DNA of 64,000 nucleotides from Rhyzopertha dominica (Eukaryota > Arthropoda > Insecta > Coleoptera > Bostrichidae): positions 1,984,001 to 2,048,000 of the forward strand of contig QCXZ01000001.1 in NCBI GenBank assembly GCA_025024175.1, given 5' to 3'. Below the pieces are notes generated by a model. It saw only the letters and a program-made list of their open reading frames with translations, was not told the DNA's origin and did not search any database. Every line of letters begins with the position of its first letter. The first letter of the stretch is position 1. Below, one piece after another: positions 11,859 to 22,945 of this stretch. The position numbers and the translations under genes were made by a program.

Positions 11859-12691
11859 TTATTGTGACGATTTCGACGCGAAGTATACTACAGAACACTT
11901 ATTGCTGTTCAACTTTGAGTTAATGTTACTAGAACATTCACTAATGTTGCCTAGGTCCTCATTCATTTCTAAGCACGCCCTCTCTATGTTCTGTGGGCTG
12001 AAATGGTGTAAAAGATAAGTATCGTCAACGTATGCCACGCAAGTTGAAAATTTGGGTTTCGAGAGTAAATCAGCGGTGTAAATTAAAAACAGAATTGGTC
12101 CCAGGATAGATCCTTGAGGAACTCCCGACGTCACTCTGCCGACATCGGACATTTCGCCACCCAGCAAGACTCGCTGGCACCTATTGAGCAAATAAGATCG
12201 GAAGAAACCTCATCAAAACCGTAGTAAGTCAATTTACTACCCAGCAACACATGATCCAGTGTATCGAAAGCTTTCGAAAAATCCAATGAGACCAAAAGAC
12301 TTGCCCTGCCAGCATCGAGAGATCCAATGCACTCGTCCACCAAATTAGTCAACGCAGTTGTTGTACTGTAATGAGTACGAAAACCTGACTGGTTTTCGGG
12401 TATAATTTTAGCTTCAGAAACATAATCATATATTTGCTTATGAAAAAACTTTTTACGTACCTTAGACAACACATGCAAGATGCTGATTGGTCTCAAACCG
12501 GATACAGATTTAATTTCATCAGTTTTAGGAAAAGGTCGTATTAAAGCGAGCTTCCACTCATCGGGATAATAACTGCGCTCGAAACAACAATTGATAATGT
12601 GAGCAACATAGTTGCAAATAACAGGGCAACAGAATTTCAACATCTTAGAAGAAACGCCGTCGTGTCCAACTGCATTTGATTTCAACGCAAG
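11859..12691 (-). pseudogene. LINE reverse transcriptase core (CR1/Jockey type)
   Basis: This is the polymerase domain of the LINE. In order it shows KSNAVGHDGVSSKMLKF, SGLRPISILHVLSKV, NQSGFRTHYSTTTALTNLVD, LVSLDFSKAFDTLDHVLL (catalytic aspartate of motif A), SGVPQGSILGPILFLIYTADLL (motif B) and AYVDDTYLLHHF (the YxDD motif C). Motifs A and B are in different frames, overlapping at 12131-12191, so at least one indel separates them. The domain order and the PQGSILGPILF wording fit the Jockey/CR1 group. Confidence 0.85.
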
Positions 12692-12839
12692 AATAACATT
12701 AGCGACATCTTCAGGGGAAATTAATTTAATGTAATATTTAGTATTTTCATTAAAAAGTTTATGTTACTCCATTGGGACAGTTATTGGATGAGGAAAATAC
12801 CGACATAAAGTAGTCATTTATTTCATTAGCAGAGTATGA

Positions 12840-13163
12840 TTATATGTCACAGGACTTCCCACTTCGCTTGACGTAATTTAGGGCTTTCCACAAATCTTTA
12901 CTGGAAGTATTAATGCTGACTTGGTTTAAGTGCGCAGTCTTTTCCTTTCTGATAGCGCTAACCATCATGTTACGAAACTGCTTATACTGAACCCAATCCT
13001 GCAATTTTCCCGTTCGGTTGTACTTACTTAGTAACTTATTACGTTCTCGCATCATGATCTTAATTGTTGGCGTAAGCCAAGGTGCATATGGCTTGGAGAT
13101 GTAAGCAGTTTTAACCGGTGCATATTTATCAAACAATTGCAGAATGTAGGAATTAAGAAACAT
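12840..13163 (-). pseudogene. LINE linker between endonuclease and RT
   Basis: Encodes YAPVKTAYISKPYAPWLTPT followed by a basic stretch (MMRERNKLLSKYNRTG), then VQYKQFRNMMVSAIRKEK. This is the usual segment between the endonuclease and the polymerase of Jockey-like elements. It is collinear with the RT core downstream and the endonuclease upstream. Confidence 0.7.
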
Positions 13164-13401
13164 TATTTTATCATTTATATGTGTCCCACTTCACCTGTAT
13201 TAAGTCAGTATAGAAATCAGCATAAACGATTTTTTTGAAATCTCGATATGTGACATATTTTGAAACATCATGGCATTTATTCAGACGCAAAGTACAATAG
13301 ATGAGGCCGCTAAATCAGCGTTTAAGGTTCCGCACTTCAGCACAACATCTGCGTTGTTAATAAATATTACATCAAGCAAAGTGGAAGAATGCCTGCTAAT
13401 T

Positions 13402-13775
13402 CTAGTGGGGTCTTTGATGGACATTTAGGCCTCCCATGACAATTACATTGTTATATAAAGGTATTACAGATGACAGAAAGTCGTCGAAAAATTCGAGACA
13501 ACTATTAATGTTGATGGAGGGGGGGCGATATGCTACTACAATAAGATGACGTTCCTTCTGAACGCAGAGCCGGACGCAAATTATTTCAATGCCCTCCAAA
13601 ATATCGTAATCTTCTACTAATTCCTCTTTCAGTACTTTTTATATAAATACCAACGCCACCACCAGTTCGAAGACGATCCTTTCTGTATAGTTTATACCCA
13701 TCGATACACACAGCACTAGAGTCTATATCCTTAGACAGCCAAGTTTTCGTGACACCCGTTAAGTCAAAATCAAAG
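13402..13775 (-). pseudogene. LINE apurinic-type endonuclease fragments
   Basis: This endonuclease nicks target DNA. One frame (about 13775-13590) has LTGVTKTWLS and LRTGGGVGIYIKS, the N-terminal half of the fold. The next frame (13599-13402) has VVAYRPPSININ and NNVIVMGGLNVH, where the family normally reads GDLN; the catalytic aspartate is replaced by glycine. With the frameshift this is clearly dead. The C-terminal part (13200-13400) is too eroded to follow. Confidence 0.72.
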
Positions 13776-13990
13776 GTTCTGCGTGTTTTGCCGATATATA
13801 TGGCACCACACGAACAAAGGATGATGCAAGTACCTCTAAAAATAGTGTATTTATTTTGCCTTTCGGAAATGGAAGAGTCTGTGACATTTTCGAAGGGACT
13901 GAAAGAAGTACTAGTCAACACTACACTATTTTTCCCTACGAACAGAATTTTTTCAACATAGTTTCGCCACTGGTGTACATCATCAAACGC
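13775..13990 (-). pseudogene. Penelope-like GIY-YIG fragment, fused to LINE
   Basis: Directly upstream of, and in frame with, the LINE endonuclease the minus strand reads IILCSCGAIYIGKTRRTF. This is the start of a GIY-YIG nuclease as found at the C terminus of Penelope-like retroelements. The more complete copy at 22531 has SIPCSCGKVYIGQTG at the same point. Reading then passes straight into the LINE motif LTGVTKTWLS. The junction is best explained by one truncated element inserting beside another. I do not think it is a working fusion protein. Confidence 0.6.
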
Positions 13991-14765
13991 AAGGCAAAAG
14001 ATAGCAATTGTCAGTTCCCATACCCTCAGGACCGTCCTTAACAGCAGGATAATGCCCACCTGGATGCTGCCTTATCACGATAAAAGCCAACCCCACAAAA
14101 ATTTATATTCCGGCAGTGGCCGGGTACACTTACGTCCAGACCATTTGTAAGCACAAGCAGACGTTTTGCATGAATGGGCCCACGGTGCGCTCTTGTGTAT
14201 ACGGCTGACAACTTCCGATCTTGGGTGCGACGTGCTAACGGCGATTGGTCAAATGTCACGTGTTAGCGGCTCGCTGGAAGAAAAGCTTTGTTCACACCCG
14301 CGCCGGCCCCGAGAGCTTTTTACCTAAAATGAAAAGGGGCAAGGGCGAATGCGTTATAGTGCCTTTGATAAACGATCCCGTTGTTATAAGTTGGGCACAA
14401 AGGACGCAGAATAGGTTATTACCTAAAGTGGTGTACTCGTGTCGGTTTTAGACCATTGTCTGGATGCACATTTCTTCGCGTATGGCGTTTTATTGTTATA
14501 CGGGGGCGGCCCTACCCGCGGGTTTGACGTTTCACGACTGGGTCTCATATATCAAGCTTCACGATAAAAACGGAGCGGGCTTAAATTATTTCCTCTACTT
14601 TGAAATTTCAAACTTCGTGCTTCAACGGCATTCTTGCGGCTCTCCTGATGACTTAAAAGCCTCAATGTCTACGGAGAGATCACCTAGCATAGATATTGTA
14701 AATGCCTCATCTTTTATATACCTTGGCAAACTGGCTGTCTCATTAACAAAGAGTGAAAGTTGATT
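13990..14765. other. GC-richer intergenic block
   Basis: About 14050-14600 is noticeably less AT-rich than its surroundings and contains short open frames, the longest 99 codons at 14464-14763 on the plus strand. None resembles a family I know. It may be older repeat sequence or a regulatory island. Confidence 0.35.
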
Positions 14766-16200
14766 TTTTATAATAAATCGTGTGATTTTGCGAATTTCCA
14801 GTGCCGGCTTTAAGCCGTTTTAAAACTCGTTTTTCGTTTATGTAGTGTATATTATTCTCAGTAGTTTTTAGTCATTCGGTTAATAAGAGGTTTTACATCG
14901 ATCGTTTTCATTTACGTCTTAAAATGAATTGTACGTAGTTTTAGATGAGTAGCAACATTATTTTGCACAAGCAAAGTATATCTAGTTGTAGTGAAATTTG
15001 TAATCTAACTAGACAACATGCACATCTGAGCATTTTATAATATGCAAAGAAAAATTTCGCATTCCTAAATATTTTTATTTTGATTTTTAACATTCCTGTA
15101 ATGTTTATATCCTGTGAATATGTTGAATGCTGTGCTAGCCGAAAATTATAAACAATACATTTTAATATTTTTACAATCTTTTAACTATTGTAAACATGCG
15201 GTTATCGGTTAACATAACTAACTATATAAATAAAAGACAAGTATTTTAAAAGAAAATAATAAGAATATACATTTTTTTATCTAAAGCTCTAAATACAAAA
15301 AAATAATTCCATACATTTATTATATTTTTACAAAAAAGTCTAACAAGTTTACACCGACATAACTTAAATATATTAATTATTATCATCATCACTACTGTCA
15401 AATTCTGAATCACTGCTAGCATCATCATTAACATGTATTATAAAATTTTGAAGATTTGGGGATACATAGCTATTTTCAATTTCAATAACATGCTTAATAC
15501 AGCTTTTCCACAGTTCTTTTGTTATACTACTTACCTCTCTACGCACTAAATCTACAACTCCCGAACTTAAACGCGGACATGTATTGTTTCTTCGTGTTCC
15601 TTTTTTAAGCGTACTCCACACTAATTCAATTGGGTTTGGGACGCAATAATCGGTGGCAAACGCATAACTATATGTCCATGTCCTTTCGCTAGTTCATCAA
15701 TTCGATATTGTTTAGGTATGTTGAGATTTGTTATTATTGTCAACAGATCTTTTTTGGTAACTTTTCCATCCGGAATTGTAATTTTAGTCTTTTTCATGTA
15801 ATCAATTAATTCTATTTTTTTGTAGCTCATGTTGGCGCCTCGTTCATTTATTTTGAATGATAACTCGCGTTATCCATGACTATAACAGATCCTGGTGGTA
15901 GCCCTGGCAGTAACTGCTGCTGAAACCAAGTTTCAAAAAGTGCAGAGTCCATGTCGCAATGGTAGTCAGCAGAACAATTTTGGATGTTTCGGAGACAGTA
16001 ATAAGCCATTTACCACCCATCCATCACTTACTTCCGCATGAAGAATTATAATTATTTTGCCTCTCGAAGGTGGTGCTTGCAGAACGCAGTTATTTGTCTC
16101 ATCTGTCAGATCTGTTTTTATCAAGTCGTGGGTGTCGTACCACGTTTCATCCAAATATACGATATTACGATTTTCTTGGCGGTACCTTCTGATTTCGTTT
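14766..16200 (-). mobile_element. DD82E-type transposon, copy 1, truncated
   Basis: Similarity to the copies at 32537 and 47777 begins near 14766 and stops near 16200, where copy 2 continues into the N-terminal half of its gene. The copy lacks both inverted-repeat tips. The 3' untranslated part (14790-15370) is well preserved. The two outer breakpoints suggest the remnant was cut by later rearrangement. The LINE relic on the plus strand starts about 130 bp beyond. Confidence 0.85.
15373..16160 (-). pseudogene. DD82E transposase C-terminal two thirds, broken
   Basis: Recognisable pieces in order are MDETWYDTHDL (first catalytic aspartate), NCVLQAPPSRGK, VTKKDLLTIITNLNIPKQY, GHGHIVMRLPP and the acidic tail DSEFDSSDDDNN. 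The frame breaks at an A7 run (15815-15821). It breaks again at about 15645, where one base is missing relative to copy 2. The segment with the second aspartate reads through at 15840-15900 with its own indels. The helix-turn-helix part is absent. Clearly inactive. Confidence 0.82.
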
Positions 16201-16329
16201 TTCCTTTCGCATTGTACTACCTCTGCCCAAAATTAAATGATTATCTCTGGATTATTTTAATTTGCCCTCTTTCACGGCTCGCGTTTTCAATATTTTTTCT
16301 GTTATGTTAAATAATTTTTTTAGAACAAG

Positions 16330-17775
16330 TAAACAAAATTATTAACTGTTTTGGTCGATCACTTGATTTAGTTTTCACTGACATCAGTTGCTTATTATCC
16401 AGCTATAGATAATTTGATAGACTATAAAAAGCCTACCTCGACCAACTTTCTATTTAACAATGAAGCTACTGCTTTCACTTTCTATAAAGCTAACTTTCCT
16501 TTGCTTTACGAGTTGTTATTTTATATGGATTGGTCTTTTTTGTATGCGCTTCTTTCTTTAGAGTAAACAATGACTAAAGTGTTTTATATTCTCCACGGTT
16601 CAGTAGTGAAATCCTTAACTGCATTAGATACAAAACTTATTTGCTTAAAAAGTATCATCGTTTTGGTAACGTGTTCCATCTTGGACAGTTTAAAGTTTAC
16701 GGGTCTCGGACCAAATCGTCAATTACTAAAGCTTTACAACAACTATCTACGCACTATTGAGAGTCACATGGAGAGATCCAAAACAGTTCTGGTCGTTTGT
16801 CAATAACAAAAAAGAAATTCTCATATCCCTCGCATTATGTACTCTAATGGAATTGTTATCGACTCCCTCCCAAGCCATTGTGGATGCCTTTGCTGCTTTT
16901 CCTCTAAGTTTTTACCTGCCTTTTGATCATTCTGGCATCCCCGTCAATTATTCTTGTACAAATAACGTAACGCTCGTACAATGCAAATATAATATTTCTG
17001 AAATCGACATTCTCTCCACTCTTAGAAAGTCAGCTGACTCCTTCACACCAGGAGTGGATGAGATCTCTAGGTTTGTAGTCAAGGACTGTGCTGTTTCTAC
17101 CCTCTGCTCTGTATTATTTTCAACTTAATTCCTAAAACTTATAACTTTAAGAAAGGAGATCGACCACAAGCAAATAGTTATTGTCCAGTAACACTACGGT
17201 GCTGTTTCACTCCGTTCGCAGCTAAGACCTAATTTACACCGACTTTCGAAAGGCATTTGACACTGTCGATCACAACATTATTTTAGGTAAGGCTCGAAAC
17301 ATTTGGATTCCCTCATGCATTAGTCCTCCTATAACAGACACCAGTTCATCCGCTATCGTAACTTTAAATCTATCTCATTTCTTGCGACCTCTGGAGACTC
17401 CCAGGGATCAACCTTAGGCCCATTATTTCTTATAATTTTTATCAACGACGTGTTCATTTACGCTGATAATATTAAAATGTTCTGCAATGTTGCTTTCTTA
17501 TCTGATTGTTGTTGTTATCATTAAGAAATGTACATTGACAATGTGGCTTTACAGGGTGTTATGCATTTCAAGGATCTTGCTATCAAAAAGTCATTGTGAC
17601 TTGATTGAAACTATTCGAGGACGCTTTCTGAAATTCTTAGCTTTCAGTGACGTAAAGAAGCTTTCACACAATCAATTGGACTGCCCTAATATTGTTCAAA
17701 CTCATGTTTACTGTCCCCCCAATTTAACTTTAGGCGTGCTCAAACATTTCATTTTGAAAGCATGTCTTTAATAGA
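16330..17775 (+). pseudogene. Jockey-type LINE relic on the plus strand
   Basis: Decayed but ordered motifs: endonuclease C terminus (NCFGRSLDLVFTDI near 16350), linker (NFPLLYELL near 16495, then WRDPKQFWSFVNNKKE near 16765), RT thumb lead-in (SADSFTPGVDEI near 17040), IYTDFRKAFDTVDHN near 17235 (motif A), GSTLGPLFLIIFINDVFIYAD near 17405-17465 (motifs B and C with a large internal deletion), and a C-terminal piece (CDLIETIRGRFLKFLAF near 17600). Several frameshifts and stops occur, so it is non-functional. Wording differs from the minus-strand LINEs, so it is another family. Confidence 0.8.
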
Positions 17776-19639
17776 GTTTTTTTAAACAACGTTGTAAGAG
17801 TGTCGTTGCAATGGGTTTTNCAAACTGAAAGAACACACATTACTTTAGTTATTTCTAGTTAAACTAAGTAAATATGATAATTCAGCAGTCGATGACTGAA
17901 GTGAAGGAGAATAGGTGAATAGAAAAAAAGGTTGGAAATCCACGAAAAGTGCATATTTTGAACTAATTTATTTATCATACCCCTTTACAAAAGCCGTGGG
18001 AGGAAACTGTATTAGTTTGCGAGGAGGAAGTCGGCTAAAACCAATCGACCGTTGTTTCATTTGCTGATTGCGGAAACCACCTCATTACTCAAGAGACGAT
18101 AACAATGGTACTTATCTGCAGCATCGGCAGCTGTAATTGGGAGTTCAACACCAGCATCTGATTGTGTGTAACGCTACGTTAATATTACACGCCTTCCAGG
18201 CAAGGACGGTCAATACGGCCTGCTTTTCGTTATGATTGCATTTGAACATGGAGATTACACGTACGAGCTTCAATAGGTCATTTGCAGAGATGATGTTTAG
18301 ACAGTTAAACAGTCATAATGAAAGCTTTGTTTTGGTGCTATTATTCGCTGGAGATTGCTGGTTTATAAGTGGGCGGTCGAATAAACTGGTCGTTGTTAAT
18401 TTACTCGAGAATGATTAGGTTTGACTTGATAGATGCGTTAGACATTCAAACAGTTTCACCAATTAACATAATAATGCATTTTTCTGTTAAACGTGACAAA
18501 ATGAAATGGAATGCGAGAAAATCCAATTAAACTAAATCAATAAAAGCCAATTAACAACCACATCAAAACTGTACTAGAAGTAGCAATGCTGCAGGGCAAT
18601 TCATTTTTCCTCCAATTATTTCCATACATCAAATATGCAATATACATTTATAAAACATTTTTAAAGTTGGTTACCAGCGTCACAGACATGATCTTGTTTT
18701 TCCCGACGTGAAAGTGCATTTACCCTTCACAGGGGCAAAACAAGAGTCTTGTGTGAAGTTTAATGTTATTAAATTTAGGAAACAAGGGTCAACAAATTCA
18801 TTATCCTCATGCAACGGAGGCACTAACAGCATTACATTTTCGTACGACCTCCTCCTCTGCTCTCGCGAGATGCTCTGCTATATACATACGCTCTAAGTGT
18901 ATGGCCCGAATATGAAAAGTGGTTTACTGCTTGTAGAAGTTTTGCTGTCTAAAACCCAGCGCAACGCTTTCTTAAATGGGTACACAAACACTTTTTGCAA
19001 CTTGCTTGAGGTCATGCACTTTCAATCGATCCGTTTGCCACCGTAAAAGCATTTTGTAAAGAGCAGAGCTGGTTTTTAGTTTCTGTACTTAACGGTGGAC
19101 TAAAGCATGCAGCATATCAAACATAATAACGCTTGTCTCTTGGTTTCTTCGTTGTCACAGTTTCGTTATAGATCCAGAAGCAAATACTGGGTTAATTTGA
19201 TAAAATTTAAGAGAAAATATGGGTAATTTGTAAGAACATAAGCCTTCGCGGCCAGAATTAGATTGAAATCTTAGGCTTTTTGAGTTATTAGGCAGCGTCT
19301 GTTATTAGAATAGGGACTACGTTTTGCCCTTACTTGTAAGGAACATCTGCAGGACAGGAATATGTATGGATAGATGGCACCTTTAACACAGAATAATGTT
19401 TTCTGATGAGGCAATATTTTTTACCAACGCTGTATTTGCCCTACATATTTAGATAACTTTTATAATTTTTTTAACGATGGACCTGATGATTTAGAACTTA
19501 ATTACCGGATAGTAGAAAATTATATGGCAATGCTACCTCTCAGCTAGATAAAGCTACTTAGCTGCCATAATAGGTACTATTTCCTAAAGGAAACTGTCTG
19601 TAGGTGGTTGCGGTGCAGTTAGCACAGCCTAACGAGTTA
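17776..19639. other. Intergenic with GC-richer island
   Basis: No gene is supported. About 17980-18420 is less AT-rich and unique. A second copy of a dispersed repeat lies at 19229-19322. An N is present at 17820. Confidence 0.4.
19229..19322. repeat. Dispersed repeat, copy 2
   Basis: Carries AAGAACATAAGCCTTCGCGG and GCGTCTGTTATTAGAA, matching 10915-11005 in order and orientation but diverged. Confidence 0.6.
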
Positions 19640-21100
19640 ATAATTAAATTTGGAGATCGGCGGATTGGCTTTTAGGTGTAGGATTTACATTAGACTACTT
19701 AACATTTTAACTTGTATTTTGCTTTATTTTCTTTATTTTTTTCTTCCATGTGCTGTCCTATGTACATCATTCCACGGTATCTGCCTCTTCTCGGCTACGT
19801 GTCGTACTTCTTCTTCTCATCTTTTTCTGTGTCTTCCTACTTTGTTTTTGCCCTCGACTCTAGCTTCGTATATCTGTCTTGATGTTCTTTCCTCTCCCCT
19901 TCTGTGTAGGTGACCTAGCCATCTCAGTTGCCTTTGATCCAATATCTCCATTACGGGTTATTTTTGCTTTTCTGTCACTATTTAATTCCTAATTTTATTT
20001 ATTATATATTTCCCCTATTTTTCTTATAAATGTCATTTCCATGTCCGAAATCCTGCTTTTGTTTTTATCTGTCAGTGTCTATGCCTCACCACCATATATC
20101 AGGGAGGGTTTCACCACCTTTTTATACACTTATGTTTTTACTTCCCCTGGTATTTCCTTTCTTTCTAGAAATGTATTTCCAGCGTATTATATATTCTCTC
20201 TATTTTTCTAAAATCTCGTCTATTTTCCTATCAATTTTCCCACTTTCTTCGATGATTGTACCTAAATAATTGGAATTTTCTACTAGTTCCAGTGTTGTTT
20301 CGTCTGTCTTTACTGTTTGCTATTATCATAGTTTTTGTTTTCTGTACATTTATTTCCATATTTATCTTCCTTAGTTCTTTGTAACTTTTCCTTTGAGTCT
20401 GCAATCAAAACCGTTTCATATGCAAAAAGCAATTCTTGCAGAACCACTGCTTTCATTCTGAAGTTTCCTATGTGCACGTTTGTCGCTTTTATTTTACTTT
20501 CCTTTATTGCTTCATTCACACCACTGATGAGAACAATAATGGGTTTAGCACGCATCCTTGTTTTATTCCGATGCTTGTTTTGAATTCCTTTGATTCCAAG
20601 TTGTGCATTTTTATCGTTTCTATTAACTCTATACATGGCTTTAAGAATTTCTATCATTACTTTTCCAACTCCCCTCTTTTCTAAACTTTCCAGACGTCCA
20701 TCTTCCTCACTCTATGAAAAGCCTTTTGTAGGTTTTAGGTTTTCTTACAACTGTCTTAATGTGAATATTTTATCTTGCGTACTTCTTCCTGGTCTAAACT
20801 GATGTTGCTATTCCTCCATTGTATTTTTTATTTGTTCCCTAAGCTTTTTTCCAATATTCTTGCTAGTATTTTGTAAGGTATTCTTGTCAGTGTTATTCCT
20901 CTATAATTGGAATATATAGGCGTGATTATACCTACTTTCTAATCTTCCGGTATTTCTTTCTCCTGGATGATGCCATTTTGTGAATGTCTTTTTACTATAA
21001 TTACCCATATATTTCATCATCTCTGCAGTTATTTCGTCTTATCCCGGAGCTTTTCCCAGTTTCAGTTTATTTGTAGCCATTTTAACTTCATTCTCTGTTT
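19640..21100 (-). pseudogene. RTE-like non-LTR retroelement relic
   Basis: Read on the minus strand from 21000 downward, polymerase motifs appear in proper order: NYRGITLTRIPYKILARILE (about 20920-20860), MDVWK (about 20700), EILKAMYRVNR (20650), FAYETVLIADSKEKLQ (about 20420, in place of the catalytic FADD) and SNYLGTIIEESGKIDRKID (about 20265-20210). A C-terminal basic region with a GRHRKRW-like motif follows near 19840. Loss of the catalytic aspartates plus many stops makes this dead. The layout fits RTE-like LINEs common in insects. The long plus-strand frames here are only its antisense. Confidence 0.78.
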
Positions 21101-22076
21101 TCCAACTTAAAGTTCTTAAATATTAACATTAAACAGATGACGACAACTGCGTGTTGTTACAAGATTTCCTGAAATGCCATAAAAAACGCTTAAAATTCTT
21201 GTTCAGCAAAGAAAAGCTATGTGTACATAACTGGAGGGTAAAAACACTAATCATACAGTTGGTAGCCGTGCATCTCTATAAAGTAAAAAGCACTAGTACT
21301 TTAAAGTGCCGCTTTATGGACGCCAACTATCAGTATCTGCAACAATCGAGACAATCGCTCTTGTGGGGATAGACTGCTATATAACCTGACAATTGTGTCC
21401 TGTAACGGTCAATAAAAATTCAATATGTTATTTTATACACTTCAACAAAGGCTTCGCTTCATTCTAATGGTCGAATGATTTTCAGACAGCCTTCGATAAA
21501 CGTCTACCCAGAGCAACTTCTATTAACTACCCACGTTTCCCATATTTTACGGCAGTTTACCTTCGACGCTCGAATACATGTATCGATATCGGGCTGCCGC
21601 CTCCTATGATCGGGTTACTCATCCAAGATTTCATATCCGTCCTGTCAGTCCTTGGACATCCGGCTTAATCGCCGATGGAGGACCCGGACATAAACCGCAG
21701 CGAGGTAGACCCTTTCGGTCATTTACTGCTGTACATCCTGTAAATTCCGGACGCGAATTTGCGGTCTATTTAACAAATGAATAATGCAAAGTACGTCTGA
21801 CCAGGGCCCGTTTGACGGACGCCTTGGATAAAAGAAATTTAATTTGGGAGGCAAAGGCAGAGGCATTGTTTCCGTAAGCGAAGGTCGACCGTCAAAGTGG
21901 AAATGTACCGAATTGGCAGATTGTATGACGGACGGGCGCGCAAATTAGTTTAGATCCCCGGGGATGATGAAAGACACTGGGGGGAAATCTACTGAGCACG
22001 TCAGGTTGAAGGAAACAGAATGGAAAATCGCTCAAGGTCGAAGGGTAGGGGTCAATATTTGTTCGAAGGATGTTTA
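21101..22076. other. Intergenic with pronounced GC-richer island
   Basis: About 21540-22050 is among the least AT-rich unique stretches of the window. A 68-codon frame at 21578-21784 has no recognisable domain. The base composition and lack of repeat similarity fit a conserved regulatory region, but that is a guess. Confidence 0.35.
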
Positions 22077-22200
22077 TAATAATAATGTTTTATTTTCATA
22101 TTGATTCCTATTAAGGCAAAGTCTAGTTTTAGCTATTCAACTTAACCTTTGACAGCAAGAAATAATACATGCTTAATCATAATCAATACAATAAATAATA
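22077..22200 (-). mobile_element. 3' end fragment of a CR1/Jockey-type LINE
   Basis: The minus-strand 3' terminus ends in a trinucleotide tail (plus strand ATAATAATAAT at 22077-22087). It shares the phrase CAAAGTCTAG followed by TAGCTATTCAACTTAACC with the 3' end at 11060-11110. It is a heavily 5'-truncated insertion of the same or a sister family. Confidence 0.6.
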
Positions 22201-22499
22201 CCATCAAACAGAACGATCAAAACCAGCTGTGATAATAATAGATAACTTGAAACCACTCATGTAAAGAAATTTTTAGAAAACATAAACTTCTTTCTGTTAT
22301 AAGTTTGTATGTACATATACATACATGAGCGCATTTGATTTGTACAACAACACAAAAACACGTTGAAAAGTAACACGTAAAATTGATACCTATATTTACC
22401 CATTACACAAAACAGCTCTACTTGAAGGCGGATTTTCTTATCAATGTCTTAGATTTTACAATTCTTTGGCATTTAAATATTAAGAAGCGCAACCTATCG

Positions 22500-22932
22500 T
22501 TCGACGACTGAGGAGCTACAAACACAAGGTATGTACAGCATCCCATGCAGCTGTGGGAAGGTTTACATCGGCCAAACCGGAAGACACATCAGCACGAGAA
22601 TCAAGGAGCACATGAGGGACACCAGAGACCGGCAAGGTGATAGGTCGGCTGTAGCAGAACATCGAATGCAGACTGGCCACATCATCAAATTCGATGAAGC
22701 ACAAATGCTGTCGAGGGAAGCGAGATTCTGGCCGAGACTGTACAAGGAAGCCATCGAAATCCAGAAGAATCCGCACAATTATAACCGAGAACGAGGCATC
22801 GAACTACCTATAATCTGGAAACCGGTCATGCGTAACAACGCCCACTCGTCAGTGAACCTGACGAGTATAAATACCCGAGCGGACCAGGACACTTCAGTTT
22901 CAGAGCTACTTCTGGGGAAGACACCGACATGA
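22500..22932 (+). pseudogene. Penelope-like element C-terminal GIY-YIG endonuclease
   Basis: The 133-codon frame begins MYSIPCSCGKVYIGQTG, the hallmark start of the GIY-YIG endonuclease fused behind the reverse transcriptase in Penelope-like retroelements. The cysteine pair CSC and the Y..YIG spacing are intact. STRIKEH supplies the conserved arginine and helix. Further on, EAIEIQKNPHNYNRERG matches the downstream glutamate region. The frame ends TPT at 22932. The reverse transcriptase part is absent upstream, so this is a 5'-truncated insertion. The ATG at 22531 is internal to the original protein. Confidence 0.85.
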
Positions 22933-22945
22933 GTGTCGAAATGTC
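22912..22945 (+). ncRNA. Hammerhead-ribozyme-like motif of the Penelope element
   Basis: CTGGGGA (22912-22918) resembles the conserved CUGANGA core with one change. It is followed by a perfect 5-bp stem, GACAC 22920-22924 with GTGTC 22933-22937, and then the second core box GAAA at 22938-22941. Penelope-like elements are known to carry hammerhead motifs. The changed core base and an extra A before the stem suggest a decayed, probably inactive copy. Confidence 0.45.

Larger units (their letters stand above)
11041..13775 (-). mobile_element. CR1/Jockey-type LINE, decayed
   Basis: A non-LTR retrotransposon on the minus strand copied by target-primed reverse transcription. From 5' to 3' (descending coordinates) it has endonuclease pieces (about 13770-13400), the linker (13163-12840), the reverse transcriptase (about 12690-11860) and the C-terminal region (about 11850-11120). 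A short 3' untranslated region ends in a TTA-type trinucleotide tail at 11042-11058. The frame is broken in several places. The 5' end is replaced by Penelope-like sequence at 13775. The same 3' end recurs at 22077. Confidence 0.82.

Noticed and set aside
14464..14763. 99-codon plus-strand frame in a GC-richer block
   Set aside because: No domain, splice context or codon pattern that I recognise. The length is expected by chance in a less AT-rich stretch.
21578..21784. 68-codon frame rich in Arg, Pro and Gly
   Set aside because: It follows the GC content of the island and has no family resemblance.
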